Shown here piece by piece: positions 24,431 through 34,298 of a stretch of 64,000 nt of DNA. Origin of the DNA: an uncultured Prevotella sp. (GTDB lineage: Bacteria > Bacteroidota > Bacteroidia > Bacteroidales > Bacteroidaceae). The notes under the pieces are model-generated. The model saw only the letters and a program-made list of their open reading frames with translations, made no database searches and had not been told where the DNA came from. How positions within the stretch are numbered: position 1 is the first letter of the stretch; each line of letters opens with the position of its first letter. Position numbers and translations under genes: made by a program. The stretch covers positions 91,780 to 155,779 of the forward strand of contig CAMIVY010000005.1 of assembly GCA_946402275.1 (NCBI GenBank). Reading direction: 5' to 3'.

Positions 24431-27094
24431 TTATTGCTGGTTGACGTATTCGCGGGGTGACATGCCGAAGCGCTTTCGGAAACATTTGCCAAAGTAGCTG
24501 GCATCCTTGAAACCGGAGCGATAGGCTATCTCGGTGATGTTGAGATTGGTAGTCTGCAGGAGTTCTGCAGCATGACTAAGTCGGAACTCCTTAATCAGGT
24601 CAACAGGTGCAAAACCTGTTTGACCTTTCACTTTCTTATAGAAGGCAGAACGCGAAAGGCCCATTTCTGCTGCCATATCGTCTATGTTGTATTCGCTATT
24701 GGGAATGTTCTGACGGATAATATGGTGCAAGTGGTCAATGAACTCGTCGCCCTCATCTGGCTTACTGGTCAGTTTGGCCAGTCGCTGGCTGATATATATC
24801 TCGTTACGCATACGATTCATCTGCAAAATGGTACGGATAACAAGCCAGGCTATTAAAAGGGCAATGGATATATAGATAAGGTATGCCCACCATGTAGCCC
24901 ACCAGGGAGGCAGGATGCTTATTGTGATACGCGCCGATGACTGAAGGGTAGGATTTGCATCGTCAATGGCTTCAACAATAAAGGTATATTTGCCGGGAGC
25001 AACCTCATTATATGGTGCAACACGGTGAGGTCCGGGATAATGCCAGTCCCGGTCGTATCCTTCCAGTTTGTAACGATAACTGATTTGTGAATGGTCTTGG
25101 AACTTCAGGGCTGCAAATTCTATGATAAATGAGTTTTGATCATGCTCCAGTTCTATTTGTTCACAATATGGTATGGCTAGTGGACCTTCATAGGACTGGT
25201 TGTCTGAAATGATGTCAATGATACAGGTGCGATAGTTTGTCTTGCTGGTCTGCAACTGGTCTGGGCTGAAGGTTAGAATACCTTGTTTGGTACCAATCCA
25301 CATATGTCCGTCTGTAGAGCATAGTGCGGAGGTCTCTTCCATCTGCACGTCAGGAATGCCGTCATAGCGGTCGAAGTTGCGGATGCGCCCTGTCTGTTGA
25401 TTATAACAGGAAAGGCCTGCCTCTGTAGCAAACCAGAGCCGTCCATGCTGGTCTTCTGTGATAGAGTAGATAACGTCATTACGCAGTCCTTCACGCAGTC
25501 CAAGAGGTGCGAAACGAATGGTTTCCTTATCAGCAATAAGACGTTGCAGTCCACCACCAAAAGCACCCACCCAAATCTGTCCAGTCTGGTCACGGTGCAT
25601 GGTGTAGATATCGTTGTTGGCAAAGTTTGCCATAGGGGTGTTCTGGTAGGTTTTGAACAGGATGGCTTTCGGCTTGTCCAGATTACCATTGAGACTCATC
25701 AGTCCGTCAATAGTACCCACCCATATTCGTCCTTGCTGATCCTCCGTGATGTTTCGTACTTCGGTATAAAGTCCATAGGCGGGATAATGCCTAAAACCGT
25801 GGTGCTTATTATAGAAGGTCAAATGTCCATCTGTGCTCTCTTTGACTAAGTTTAGTCCGCCATCAAGTGTACCCACCCATATTCTGTTTTTCGAATCAAA
25901 GAAAGTATAATAGACATTATTGCCGCTGATGCTGGATGGGTTGCCTTTCTGATGCTTATAATGCGTCAGCTGATATCCCATAGGCTGTGAACTGTCAGGT
26001 GTTGCAACAATCAGTCCGTCACCCTTAGTGGAGAGCCACAGTCGCCCGCGATTGTCCTCTGTGGCATGATAAACAGCACCGATGCCATATTGTGCATAAG
26101 GAAGTGTTTTCTTTAATTCACCATTGGAAGCATAGATATACACGTCCCGACTGCGAGTGCTGACGAGTATTTGTCTATTACGCATCTGATAGATGCAGCG
26201 AACTCCTGTCAAATCGTGGTTAGGCAACGAGATAAGGTTGAATGTATGGCGAGGTGTGCTGATGCAAAAAATGCCTTGTGAGGCAGTAGCAACCCATAGC
26301 AGACTGTCCTTGTCCTGATAGAGATTTGCGTATTTGTCGATACCAGCTTCTGTCACCAGTCGGTTGAGTCGTTCAGCTTCCTGCTGTTGCCGTGCCTCCT
26401 CTTTCTGCATAGCCTCCCTCAGAGAGCCTTTTCCTTTCCGTAGGGTGAAAATGCGATAATCACGTCCGACATAGACCATGTAGTCTTTTGTTTCTTCTGT
26501 GATATCCTCTCGCAGTTGAAGCGTCTGTGGGTCAATCTTCCCCTTAGCATCCACCAATTTCTGAATACTGATACTCCCATTTCTGTTCGTACAAGCCATC
26601 AGCAACGTCTTGTCTTTTGTCAGCAATAGGATGTACCCTTCCTCATTACGTTGTGTCTTGATGACCTGTAGGTTCTTGGTATATTTCTTCAACTCGTTGT
26701 CAACAGCATGGAAATGAAGCGTGCGAGGATTGAATGTAAAGAGTTTCCAATCTACCGTTTTCAGCCACAATGTACCTTGCGCATCCTCTGCAATGCTTTC
26801 CACCTTATGGGGAGGATTGTCAGAAACCATTTTCTTTGCCTCTTCATTACCTTGCAAGCGCCCTTCGGTTGAGCGATAGGTAACGAACTTTCCACCATCA
26901 AAACGGCATAAGCCATACCAAGTGCCAAGCCATAGAAAACCATCGCTGCTTCGTAAAGCGCACATTACGTTGTTTGAAGGTAATCCGTTGGCTGTTGTAT
27001 AATGTTCGGAAATGACAGAGGGTACTGCCTGCGCCATGCAGGTAGCTATTGATAGCATTCCCAACAGCAAGGATGACAAGACTCTTCGTACCAT
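24431..27094 (-). CDS. Membrane sensor-regulator: propeller, Y_Y_Y, AraC domain, no kinase
   Basis: An 887-residue protein with a signal peptide (MVRRVLSSLLLGMLSIATC). Residues about 30-620 carry Reg_prop propeller repeats (for example GFLWLGTWYGLCRFDGGKF, RIWVGTLDGGLNLV, QIWVGAFGGGLQRL). A Y_Y_Y domain follows (about 640-720, YRYKLEGYDRDWHYPGPH). One transmembrane helix is at about 725-755 and an AraC-type helix-turn-helix domain fills the last 100 residues (NIDDMAAEMGLSRSAFYKKV, ITEIAYRSGFKDASYFGKCF). Hybrid two-component sensors normally have a histidine kinase and receiver between membrane and DNA-binding domain, about 400 residues; both are missing. It probably senses a glycan fragment and binds DNA directly. 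The start at 27094 avoids overlap with the upstream gene. Confidence 0.85.
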   Translation of the reverse strand: MVRRVLSSLLLGMLSIATCMAQAVPSVISEHYTTANGLPSNNVMCALRSSDGFLWLGTWYGLCRFDGGKFVTYRSTEGRLQGNEEAKKMVSDNPPHKVESIAEDAQGTLWLKTVDWKLFTFNPRTLHFHAVDNELKKYTKNLQVIKTQRNEEGYILLLTKDKTLLMACTNRNGSISIQKLVDAKGKIDPQTLQLREDITEETKDYMVYVGRDYRIFTLRKGKGSLREAMQKEEARQQQEAERLNRLVTEAGIDKYANLYQDKDSLLWVATASQGIFCISTPRHTFNLISLPNHDLTGVRCIYQMRNRQILVSTRSRDVYIYASNGELKKTLPYAQYGIGAVYHATEDNRGRLWLSTKGDGLIVATPDSSQPMGYQLTHYKHQKGNPSSISGNNVYYTFFDSKNRIWVGTLDGGLNLVKESTDGHLTFYNKHHGFRHYPAYGLYTEVRNITEDQQGRIWVGTIDGLMSLNGNLDKPKAILFKTYQNTPMANFANNDIYTMHRDQTGQIWVGAFGGGLQRLIADKETIRFAPLGLREGLRNDVIYSITEDQHGRLWFATEAGLSCYNQQTGRIRNFDRYDGIPDVQMEETSALCSTDGHMWIGTKQGILTFSPDQLQTSKTNYRTCIIDIISDNQSYEGPLAIPYCEQIELEHDQNSFIIEFAALKFQDHSQISYRYKLEGYDRDWHYPGPHRVAPYNEVAPGKYTFIVEAIDDANPTLQSSARITISILPPWWATWWAYLIYISIALLIAWLVIRTILQMNRMRNEIYISQRLAKLTSKPDEGDEFIDHLHHIIRQNIPNSEYNIDDMAAEMGLSRSAFYKKVKGQTGFAPVDLIKEFRLSHAAELLQTTNLNITEIAYRSGFKDASYFGKCFRKRFGMSPREYVNQQ

Positions 27095-27098
27095 ATTC

Positions 27099-29699
27099 TT
27101 ATTTCTGTATGCCAAAATCAGCTTGTTGAGCCTCTACTTCCTGTAACATCTTGGCTTTTTCTTTCTCGGAGAGGAAGGGCTTGTGGGAATTATTGGGCTC
27201 ATAGGACTCATAGGTCTCATGGGACTTATAGGTCTTATAGGATTCGGAAAAGCACATCGGCAGGTCGTAAGGTACACTTTCTATTTCCAGTTCTGCTGGG
27301 GTGGGGGCATGAGTGCCAGGAAATTGAACCTCAGCCTTGATTATTATCTTACCTGCATTCTTAGTACTGCGAATGAGTACAGGGGCAGACCCCCATTCTA
27401 CAGCTCGAGGGTTAGCATTAATAGAGGCATCACCAATAATCTCACCTTCACCTTCAATGGTAAAGCGTATATTTTCCTTTGCCAGGCGGCGGACGTGTCC
27501 CAGGTCGTCCGTTACTTCGCAGACAACTACCACAAAGTCGGAGCCGTCGGCTACCAGCTTTTTACCCATCTCGTCCACATAGAGACGGAGCTTTGTGCTT
27601 CTACGCGAAGGCATCTTTTCTTCCGTGCAAACCACCTTCCCTTTTATGATGCCTTCTGCCACCATCTTTACATTCTGCCAGTTACGCTGAGTATAGCTCC
27701 AGTTACGAGCTTCAAAGAAGTCCCATGCATCCTTGAATACTACCATTCCATTTTCAACAGGAAGTGTCCAGCAATGTTCACCATCGTACATCGTCAGTCG
27801 TACGCTGTCGCAATTGCTGAAGATGGTAACATCCTTCTCAGAGAATTGTGTCATCTCATGAGCAATAGCTACGATGGGCTGTTCAGTAGCCTGTCGGAGC
27901 ACAGCAGCAAACATCGAGAAGGCTGTCTTCTTCTGGCGGAAGGCATCATAGATACCACCCCAATAGGGATCGGGATGATAGCCGCGCTGATGGTCAAAGG
28001 GATGCCACTGGCAACCACCGATAAACTGTCCGGTGGTGTGATACAGTTCCTGCGTCGAGCGATAGAGGCTTAGGGCCTGTGTCAGCATAGGGCGCTCACC
28101 CCACGAACGGGAGGCACGGTTCAGGTTGTTATGGGCGTACCAGTCATCGACCAGCTCACCAAACTCGCGGGTGAAGATGCACTGCCTGGGCTTATCGGCC
28201 TTGAAGTCGTCACCAGGCCAGCCATATACCACGTCATAGTTCTCTGCCACACCGGCACTGTGTACATCGGCAGCAGCCATTGGGCGATAAGGGTAAGGAT
28301 ACTCGTCTTTCGTAATCTGTAAGGCTTGCAGTGCAAAGTCCTCCGGATAGCGCGTCTCGTTCAAGATGGGTTCCCACATCAAGACGCAAGGATGGTTTCT
28401 GTCGCGACGGATGATGTTGCGCGTGTTCTCGTGAACTTTCTCATCCCACCCCTTGTCCTTGTTCCAATATTGCCAACCAGGAGTAGCTACGATGATAAAG
28501 AGGCCCAGCTCGTCACAGGCATCCATGAAAGAAGGATCTTGAGGATAGTGTGCCGTGCGGATAATGGTAAATCCTGCATCACGCAATCGCTTGGCGTCAC
28601 GCCATTGCTGAGAGTTAGGTAGGGCATTGCCCACATAGGCAAAGTCCTGATGACGATTGGCACCCACTAGCTGGTGGTATTTCTTACCATTGAGATAGAA
28701 GCCTGGCTGGCGACCTTGAGCATCGTCCGTACGCACAAACTCGAAACTTCGGATGCCTATCTTCGTAATGCCACCATCCAGACAGGTCTTACCATCCTTG
28801 ATGCGGGTGGCTATTTGATATAAATAAGGTGTTTCAGGACTCCAAAGTTTTGGGCTCTTGACAAGGAATCGCTGGGTAATGGTATGCGTCTCGCCGGGCT
28901 GCAACCTCAGTTTGGCTTGTTGCCGTGCCACAACATTAGACGAAACTGACGGTGCGAGAACGTTTTCTACGGTAACGGTTCGAGGGCGGCTGTCGCTGTT
29001 GCGCACCTCGGTATTGACAAACACCTCTGCACTTTTCTCACTGATGTTGGCATAATGTACGAAGAGACCTCCGCCAGCCACCTTGTTTTCCTCTATGGCA
29101 TCGGTAATAGCCACCTTGTTTTTAGCGATGAGCCACACGTCACGATAGATGCCACCATGATAGGCGAAGTCAAGTGTCATCTGCTTCTTACCAGGAGGAT
29201 AGGTCTTGTCATCACTGTTGTCTGCACAGATAGCAATGACTAAATCGTCACCCACTTGGTAGCCGGAAAGAGGGATGGTAATAGGCAAATAGCCACCTTC
29301 GTGCTCTTTCACCTTCTTACCATTGATGTAGATAGTCTGCTTGCCCATGATGGCTTCAAAATGAAGGGTGACATCACGACCTGCACATTCTTGTGGCAAT
29401 ACAAAGTGCTTACGATACCATGCCTTGCCCTGATAGTTACGGCAACCACTGGCTTCGGCAGGCATCAGTTGCACACTATGAGGTGTTGAAATCACTTCCC
29501 AAGAATTGTCGTTAAAATCCTTCGTCTCGGCACCAGCCACATCACCTAAATAGAATCGCCATCCAGCATTGAAATTCCAAATTAAGCGACCACTATGCTC
29601 CAAAGGAAATAAACCAGCCACGGAAACATTCTCTGCAAGGAGGGAACTTGCTGATGTGGTCAATATGCAAAGGAAAAGGATAAATAGTAATTTCTTCAT
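27099..29699 (-). CDS. Glycoside hydrolase family 2 (beta-galactosidase-like)
   Basis: An 866-residue secreted enzyme with a signal peptide (MKKLLFILFLCILTTSASSLLA). Family 2 domains appear in order: sugar-binding jelly roll (AWYRKHFVLPQECAGRDVTL, YINGKKVKEHEGGYLP), immunoglobulin-like domain, and the TIM barrel with LVGANRHQDFAYVGNA, the acid/base in MWEPILNETRYPED and the likely nucleophile Glu in FTREFGELVDD. C-terminal Ig-like domains follow. It probably removes beta-linked galactose or a similar sugar from pectic side chains. About residues 818-836 (SYKTYKSHETYESYEPNN) are made by a nine-base tandem repeat near the C-terminus, a region unlikely to be catalytic. It is 4 bases before the sensor gene. 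Confidence 0.87.
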   Translation of the reverse strand: MKKLLFILFLCILTTSASSLLAENVSVAGLFPLEHSGRLIWNFNAGWRFYLGDVAGAETKDFNDNSWEVISTPHSVQLMPAEASGCRNYQGKAWYRKHFVLPQECAGRDVTLHFEAIMGKQTIYINGKKVKEHEGGYLPITIPLSGYQVGDDLVIAICADNSDDKTYPPGKKQMTLDFAYHGGIYRDVWLIAKNKVAITDAIEENKVAGGGLFVHYANISEKSAEVFVNTEVRNSDSRPRTVTVENVLAPSVSSNVVARQQAKLRLQPGETHTITQRFLVKSPKLWSPETPYLYQIATRIKDGKTCLDGGITKIGIRSFEFVRTDDAQGRQPGFYLNGKKYHQLVGANRHQDFAYVGNALPNSQQWRDAKRLRDAGFTIIRTAHYPQDPSFMDACDELGLFIIVATPGWQYWNKDKGWDEKVHENTRNIIRRDRNHPCVLMWEPILNETRYPEDFALQALQITKDEYPYPYRPMAAADVHSAGVAENYDVVYGWPGDDFKADKPRQCIFTREFGELVDDWYAHNNLNRASRSWGERPMLTQALSLYRSTQELYHTTGQFIGGCQWHPFDHQRGYHPDPYWGGIYDAFRQKKTAFSMFAAVLRQATEQPIVAIAHEMTQFSEKDVTIFSNCDSVRLTMYDGEHCWTLPVENGMVVFKDAWDFFEARNWSYTQRNWQNVKMVAEGIIKGKVVCTEEKMPSRRSTKLRLYVDEMGKKLVADGSDFVVVVCEVTDDLGHVRRLAKENIRFTIEGEGEIIGDASINANPRAVEWGSAPVLIRSTKNAGKIIIKAEVQFPGTHAPTPAELEIESVPYDLPMCFSESYKTYKSHETYESYEPNNSHKPFLSEKEKAKMLQEVEAQQADFGIQK
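27195..27248. repeat. Nonamer tandem repeat (6 units) in the GH2 tail
   Basis: Six units of nine bases: GGGCTCATA, GGACTCATA, GGTCTCATG, GGACTTATA, GGTCTTATA, GGATTCGGA. Since nine is a multiple of three, unit gain or loss would keep the frame; it encodes Ser/Thr-Tyr-Lys/Glu triplets. Confidence 0.88.
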
Positions 29700-29708
29700 A
29701 ACACTTCA

Positions 29709-31169
29709 TCATTTAGGATTATTATAATCGCCGGCTCCTTTAGAGACTGTAGTTGGTGCAGGCTCCCAATTGTCTGTGCGGAAAGAACTGACAGGCAGTC
29801 CATCGTGCATCAGGTCGCCATCGGCCCAATCCTTGAAGGCATATCGCACCGCAACGGGTGTCTTTACTTCTTTGCATACCACATAGACTCGATTACGAGA
29901 CACCCAGACCTTTGATGCTGGGTAGAAAACCTTGTCAGCACCAGCCACTTCAAAGTTCTTGGAAGTAGTGCCGTGCTCAAAGTAAACCCACTCTTTGCTT
30001 CTGTCGAAGGAAACCACAGCAGTATCGTTTTGGAAAGCCACCTCTTTATATACTGCGAAATCAGGCAAGCCTTTCATTTGATAGGTATTGCTGAGAGCCA
30101 GAATAGCTAAGCGTTCACCAGCCTGACGTTTTTTGCGAGGGTGGATGCCATATTCCAGTCCGGCATCCATCAGCACAGCCATGCGGGCATTGTCAATCAT
30201 TGATTCTGCTTTCGCTTGTTGCTCACGCAGGTATTCACTGCCTTTCCATTGGATGAGCGAATAGTCATAGGGTGCTATCTGACAGTAATAGAAGGGGAAA
30301 TTGCCTTGCTTCCAATCACTTCGCCAACCCTCTACCATTGCCTTCAACAAGGGGGCATAGAAATCATAGCGGGGCACATTATCCTCGCCCTGATACCAAA
30401 TGGCACCTCGCATAGTGTAGCCGATGAGTGGCTTCAACTGTCCATTATAGAGTGCTGAAGGACAGCGTTGCTGCAACTTCTTCACATCTTCCTCCGTGAT
30501 AGTCTGCTTTACCTTGGGAAATGCCTTTAGCCATTCAGGAGCCATCCATGCCTCGCAAGCTGAACCACCCCAGGAGGTACAGATGAGTCCCACGGGCACG
30601 TTGAGTGTTGAGCGTAGCGCCTTACCAAAGTAATAGGCTGTGGCTGAGAAGTCGCGTACGCTGGCACTATTGGCCTCATTCCATTGACCTGTCACATCCC
30701 ATTCAGGTGTCAGCGAAGCATGTCGCTTTACGGTAAACAATCGTAAATTTACATCCTGACAATGCAGCAGTTCCTCTGTTGTCCCTTCTACAGGTTGCTG
30801 CTTGAAGCCTTTCATCTGCATCTCCATGTTCGACTGGCCAGAGCATATCCATACCTCGCCAATCATGACGTTGTTCAGTTGAACATAGTCTCGGTCTTTG
30901 AAGCCAATGAAATAAGGACCACCTGCTTTGGGTGTCTTTACCTTGACGCCAAAGTGTCCATCCTTGTTGACAGGAACATTATGTGATTTCTTGTCCCACG
31001 AAGTGCTGATAATGACTTTGGAACCAGGCTCACCCTTACCCCAGATATAACACTCCGTTTGCTGTTGCAGCACCATGTTGTCGCTGAAGAACTTGGGGAG
31101 TATGACCTTGGCATTAGCCGTGAGGGCCATCAGTGCTACAAAGGCGCAAAGAATTTTTCTCATAGTCAA
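29709..31169 (-). CDS. Sialate O-acetylesterase-like SGNH esterase
   Basis: A 486-residue exported esterase with a signal peptide (MRKILCAFVALMALTANA). The signature is VWICSGQSNMEMQMKGF, with the catalytic Ser in GQSNME (about residue 115), followed by GTSWGGSACEAWMAPE-like CTSWGGSACEAWM and WYQGEDNVPRYDFY. The expected catalytic His/Asp are in the C-terminal half (LEYGIHPRKKRQAGERLA). Such enzymes remove O-acetyl groups from sialic acid or, in plant-glycan loci, from acetylated pectin. The neighbours, GH106 rhamnosidase-like and GH2 genes, favour pectin. It is spaced three bases from GH106 and nine from GH2. Confidence 0.87.
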   Translation of the reverse strand: MTMRKILCAFVALMALTANAKVILPKFFSDNMVLQQQTECYIWGKGEPGSKVIISTSWDKKSHNVPVNKDGHFGVKVKTPKAGGPYFIGFKDRDYVQLNNVMIGEVWICSGQSNMEMQMKGFKQQPVEGTTEELLHCQDVNLRLFTVKRHASLTPEWDVTGQWNEANSASVRDFSATAYYFGKALRSTLNVPVGLICTSWGGSACEAWMAPEWLKAFPKVKQTITEEDVKKLQQRCPSALYNGQLKPLIGYTMRGAIWYQGEDNVPRYDFYAPLLKAMVEGWRSDWKQGNFPFYYCQIAPYDYSLIQWKGSEYLREQQAKAESMIDNARMAVLMDAGLEYGIHPRKKRQAGERLAILALSNTYQMKGLPDFAVYKEVAFQNDTAVVSFDRSKEWVYFEHGTTSKNFEVAGADKVFYPASKVWVSRNRVYVVCKEVKTPVAVRYAFKDWADGDLMHDGLPVSSFRTDNWEPAPTTVSKGAGDYNNPK

Positions 31170-31172
31170 TTA

Positions 31173-34100
31173 TTATTTTACGGTAGTCAAGATGACAGGT
31201 GTCTCAATCAGTCCGGCAGGTAATAGCGCATCACCTTTAGTGCGGTATTTGGCATTTGTCCAGATGCCGTTGTATGGTGCCTTACCCTGGTCAGCTCCAC
31301 GCAGGGCGTTGTGCCATGTGTTTACTACCTCAATCTCAATTTTGTTATTGCCCTTTTTCAAGGCACCGGTAATCTCTACTTCATAGGGAGCTGTCCATGC
31401 AATGCCACAGTCTTTGCCGTTCACCCACACATGGGCAATATCCTTCACGTTAGGAAGTGAGAGCCAGGCACGCTTCTTCAAAATCTTTTTCTCCTTCAAA
31501 GGCCATGTGATTTTATAGAGAGCATGTCCGCTGAAATAGCGTATCTTGTCATCAGAATGCTTGCTCCAGTCGAAGAGTTGCTGATTTTTCAGCGTAATAC
31601 CACTTTCTTTGAAGGTGATATCAAAGCTGTTTCCACCAGCATCCAGTTTTGAGACACCCTGTTTCCAGGCAGGGAATTCTTTGTCCCTAGGCAGGGAATT
31701 ATAATTTCCTCCGTAGGAAACGAAAGCAGACTCATAAGGAGCCAACGTTACAGAGCCTTTAAAGTTGTAGGTGTCATCCGTTTGTGGATAGTAAAGTATT
31801 CCGTTTCCATGATGCTGACGGAATGAAGGAGTGAAGGTCTGTTCCTTATTTGTTTGGTTCGAAAGGAAATAGATGTCCTGTCCGTTGTCATAGCGATGGG
31901 TAAACGCAATGCCTTCGGGCAATACTGCATCTGGGGCAATACCTTTTAATTGTGCATCCTGATAAGGCTTGTCGATAACCATCACCCCTTGGTTGCGTAG
32001 CTCATTGATTCGTTTCTGTGCTTCTGGAGACACCAGGACACCTTCAGGTATTACCAACACCTTATAGTTAAAAGATGGATATAGCAATACATCCTTGTTC
32101 ATAGAGTCGTATTGGTATCCGTGAAGTGGATTGATCCAGTCCTTCAGGTCAAAGATAGCAGCAGAATGCTTAACACCAACGGGCGACTCTTCCATGAGCA
32201 GTCCCGCATTGGCAAGACGTTTTTTCTCTGAGGCAACCCTTTCTGCACCAAACAATCCTGGCAGTATCTTTACGAGCTTGTCAGGAGTAAATGCCCGACA
32301 GGGTATTTCCTCACCTGTATATACAGCGATATCCACAACGGGCTTTCCTTTTTGCAAGAGCTTTTGACAACGGGTGATATACTTCACGAACGATTTAGCT
32401 TCAGGGTACCAAGTCTGGTCGCGTTGGAAGAAAAGTCCTATGCCATCAAGCGTCATTCCTGGCTTTTTGTCGAGCCAAGGGTTGTGGGTGTTCACATGAA
32501 AGAAGAGACGGTTCATACCCAGTGCGAAGTTCCTGTCCAATATGGGCTTCACCATAGCAGGTGTTTCGTCCCATACGCCACGAACCTCAGTGAATCCCTC
32601 GGCTTGTATAATATCTTTGCCATAGATATGTGCGCCACTGATAGCATCAAGCATGTCGTTGGGTTTGTCGTGTGTGGGTGAGTTCAGCCAGAATTCTCCC
32701 ATAGGCATGTCCGTATATTTATAATGCTTCATACCGTCGGAAACCATAGTGGGAGCCACATTCTCGCACGAAAGTTTTACGCCATATTTGTGGGCCATCT
32801 CAGACACGGTAGCGAAGAATGCCTCGTTCTTCAATTCGTCAATGGTTTTGCGAATGTCGCGAAGTATCACCTCGGCATTGTCGATAGCCACACCAGCCAT
32901 TACCGGCAACAGGGGCAGTAGGTTGTAGCCTCGTCTGCGAGCAAACTCTTCGGCAAAAGTCGGTGACCAGTTCTGTGAACCACATTCCCACGAATCTACA
33001 TGCATATATTTGATGACATCATGATGGGGGCGCTGCATGAATTTGCCGAACCAGTTCTCTATCTGCTTCTGAACAGCCTTTGGTGAGAACTTGTCACACT
33101 CTAGTCCCTTGCCACCACCTGCTGTAGCGTTGGTATGACCTGTTGAGGTATAGCCCATACGGATAATACGCCAAGTGCCACCCATCAGATTCAGGTCTAA
33201 CATATCACCCTTCATCTGTGTAGTTGTTATCTGGTAGAGGTGGGTGCGCTGTTTGCGGTTCAGGTGCTCGGCAGGCATGTCTGGGGCAATGCGCCATACC
33301 AAGCCTGCTTTTCCCTCCCAGTTGTCAATAGCGGGAACAGTGCCTAAACGGATGTTTTTCACTCGCAACACGGGTTTCCATTTAGCGGCATCCAAGTCTT
33401 CTGCACCAGGTTCTGTACCTGCAGGTCTCCATTCGAAACGGAAATACTTGGCGCGAGTGGGTGGAATGCTGAATGTGGTATTGTAGCCAGTGTTCTGCCA
33501 TCCCTGTCTTGGTGGAGTCAGCTGTATCACCTCACGGAAGATAACGCCGTCGTCAGATGCTTTGATGGTGAGGCGCTGACTTTGGAAATTGGTGCCCGAT
33601 GGTTCTATCTCCACATTAAATATCAATGCAGGCTTCTGCAGTTCGTATTGTATCCAGCAGGCTTTGTCTGCACAATAGACACCTTTGTCGTTAATAGTAA
33701 CCTCTGACGAGTAGGTGGTTCTCTTGACATTGCTTGGGGAATATTTCTGTTGTAGGTCAGCATATCTCATGGCAAAACTTTCCTGGTTAAGGTCGGATAC
33801 GTTGACAGCATATACAGCAATGTCTTTGTAATAGTCCTGATAGTGTTGAGGCTTTGGCATCTTAAACCGATGTTGTCCTCCGCGGACTATTGTATCGCAG
33901 AATACTATTTTCTGCATAGATTCCTCTGGCTTAATCCAAGGACCACCTGCCAATGCAAATCCATCACAGATGTGAATACCCATTTTCAGGTCAAGTTCAT
34001 CGGCTTGCTCTAAGGCGCAATCCACCATCCGCCAGAAGTTGTCACTCATGGCATTGGCATTACCTTGATACTCGGGATGCTCTTCTGCTCCGCGGATAGG

Positions 34101-34298
34101 CATCAGGTAGCAACCTCCCAAGCCCACCTCCTTCATGGCTTTCAGGTCGGCTTTGATACCTTGTTCCGACACAGCTCCGTACATCCAATACCAGAATGTC
34201 CAGGGCTTTTCCGTGTCAGCAGCACTGACACGAAGTGAGAAATAAGTGATGAGAAATGCGAAATAAAAAAGTCGTTTCATATAATTTGTTGTATTCAT
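31173..34298 (-). CDS. Glycoside hydrolase family 106, alpha-L-rhamnosidase-like
   Basis: A 1041-residue secreted enzyme. The N-terminal FWYWMYGAVSEQGIKADLKA and VGLGGCYLMPIRG are typical of GH106, which removes alpha-L-rhamnose from rhamnogalacturonan. A carbohydrate-binding beta-sandwich follows, then the barrel (HVDSWECGSQNWSPTFAEEF, LSCENVAPTMVSDGMKHY, QAEGFTEVRGVWDE) and a C-terminal galactose-binding-like domain (VWVNGKDCGIAWTAPYEVEI). The annotated ATG overlaps the upstream stop as TAATG, which suggests translational coupling; an alternative start at 34280 gives a more compact signal peptide (MKRLFYFAFLITYFSL). A small direct repeat (31665-31708) sits near its C-terminal third. Confidence 0.85.
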   Translation of the reverse strand: MNTTNYMKRLFYFAFLITYFSLRVSAADTEKPWTFWYWMYGAVSEQGIKADLKAMKEVGLGGCYLMPIRGAEEHPEYQGNANAMSDNFWRMVDCALEQADELDLKMGIHICDGFALAGGPWIKPEESMQKIVFCDTIVRGGQHRFKMPKPQHYQDYYKDIAVYAVNVSDLNQESFAMRYADLQQKYSPSNVKRTTYSSEVTINDKGVYCADKACWIQYELQKPALIFNVEIEPSGTNFQSQRLTIKASDDGVIFREVIQLTPPRQGWQNTGYNTTFSIPPTRAKYFRFEWRPAGTEPGAEDLDAAKWKPVLRVKNIRLGTVPAIDNWEGKAGLVWRIAPDMPAEHLNRKQRTHLYQITTTQMKGDMLDLNLMGGTWRIIRMGYTSTGHTNATAGGGKGLECDKFSPKAVQKQIENWFGKFMQRPHHDVIKYMHVDSWECGSQNWSPTFAEEFARRRGYNLLPLLPVMAGVAIDNAEVILRDIRKTIDELKNEAFFATVSEMAHKYGVKLSCENVAPTMVSDGMKHYKYTDMPMGEFWLNSPTHDKPNDMLDAISGAHIYGKDIIQAEGFTEVRGVWDETPAMVKPILDRNFALGMNRLFFHVNTHNPWLDKKPGMTLDGIGLFFQRDQTWYPEAKSFVKYITRCQKLLQKGKPVVDIAVYTGEEIPCRAFTPDKLVKILPGLFGAERVASEKKRLANAGLLMEESPVGVKHSAAIFDLKDWINPLHGYQYDSMNKDVLLYPSFNYKVLVIPEGVLVSPEAQKRINELRNQGVMVIDKPYQDAQLKGIAPDAVLPEGIAFTHRYDNGQDIYFLSNQTNKEQTFTPSFRQHHGNGILYYPQTDDTYNFKGSVTLAPYESAFVSYGGNYNSLPRDKEFPAWKQGVSKLDAGGNSFDITFKESGITLKNQQLFDWSKHSDDKIRYFSGHALYKITWPLKEKKILKKRAWLSLPNVKDIAHVWVNGKDCGIAWTAPYEVEITGALKKGNNKIEIEVVNTWHNALRGADQGKAPYNGIWTNAKYRTKGDALLPAGLIETPVILTTVK
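31665..31708. repeat. 22-bp direct repeat in the GH106 gene
   Basis: The motif AGGCAGGGAATT occurs at 31667-31678 and 31689-31700. A close match, CCTAGGCAGGGAAAATT, lies in the gene-free stretch at 37363-37379. In the protein the repeat spans NSLPRDKEFPAW. Confidence 0.5.
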
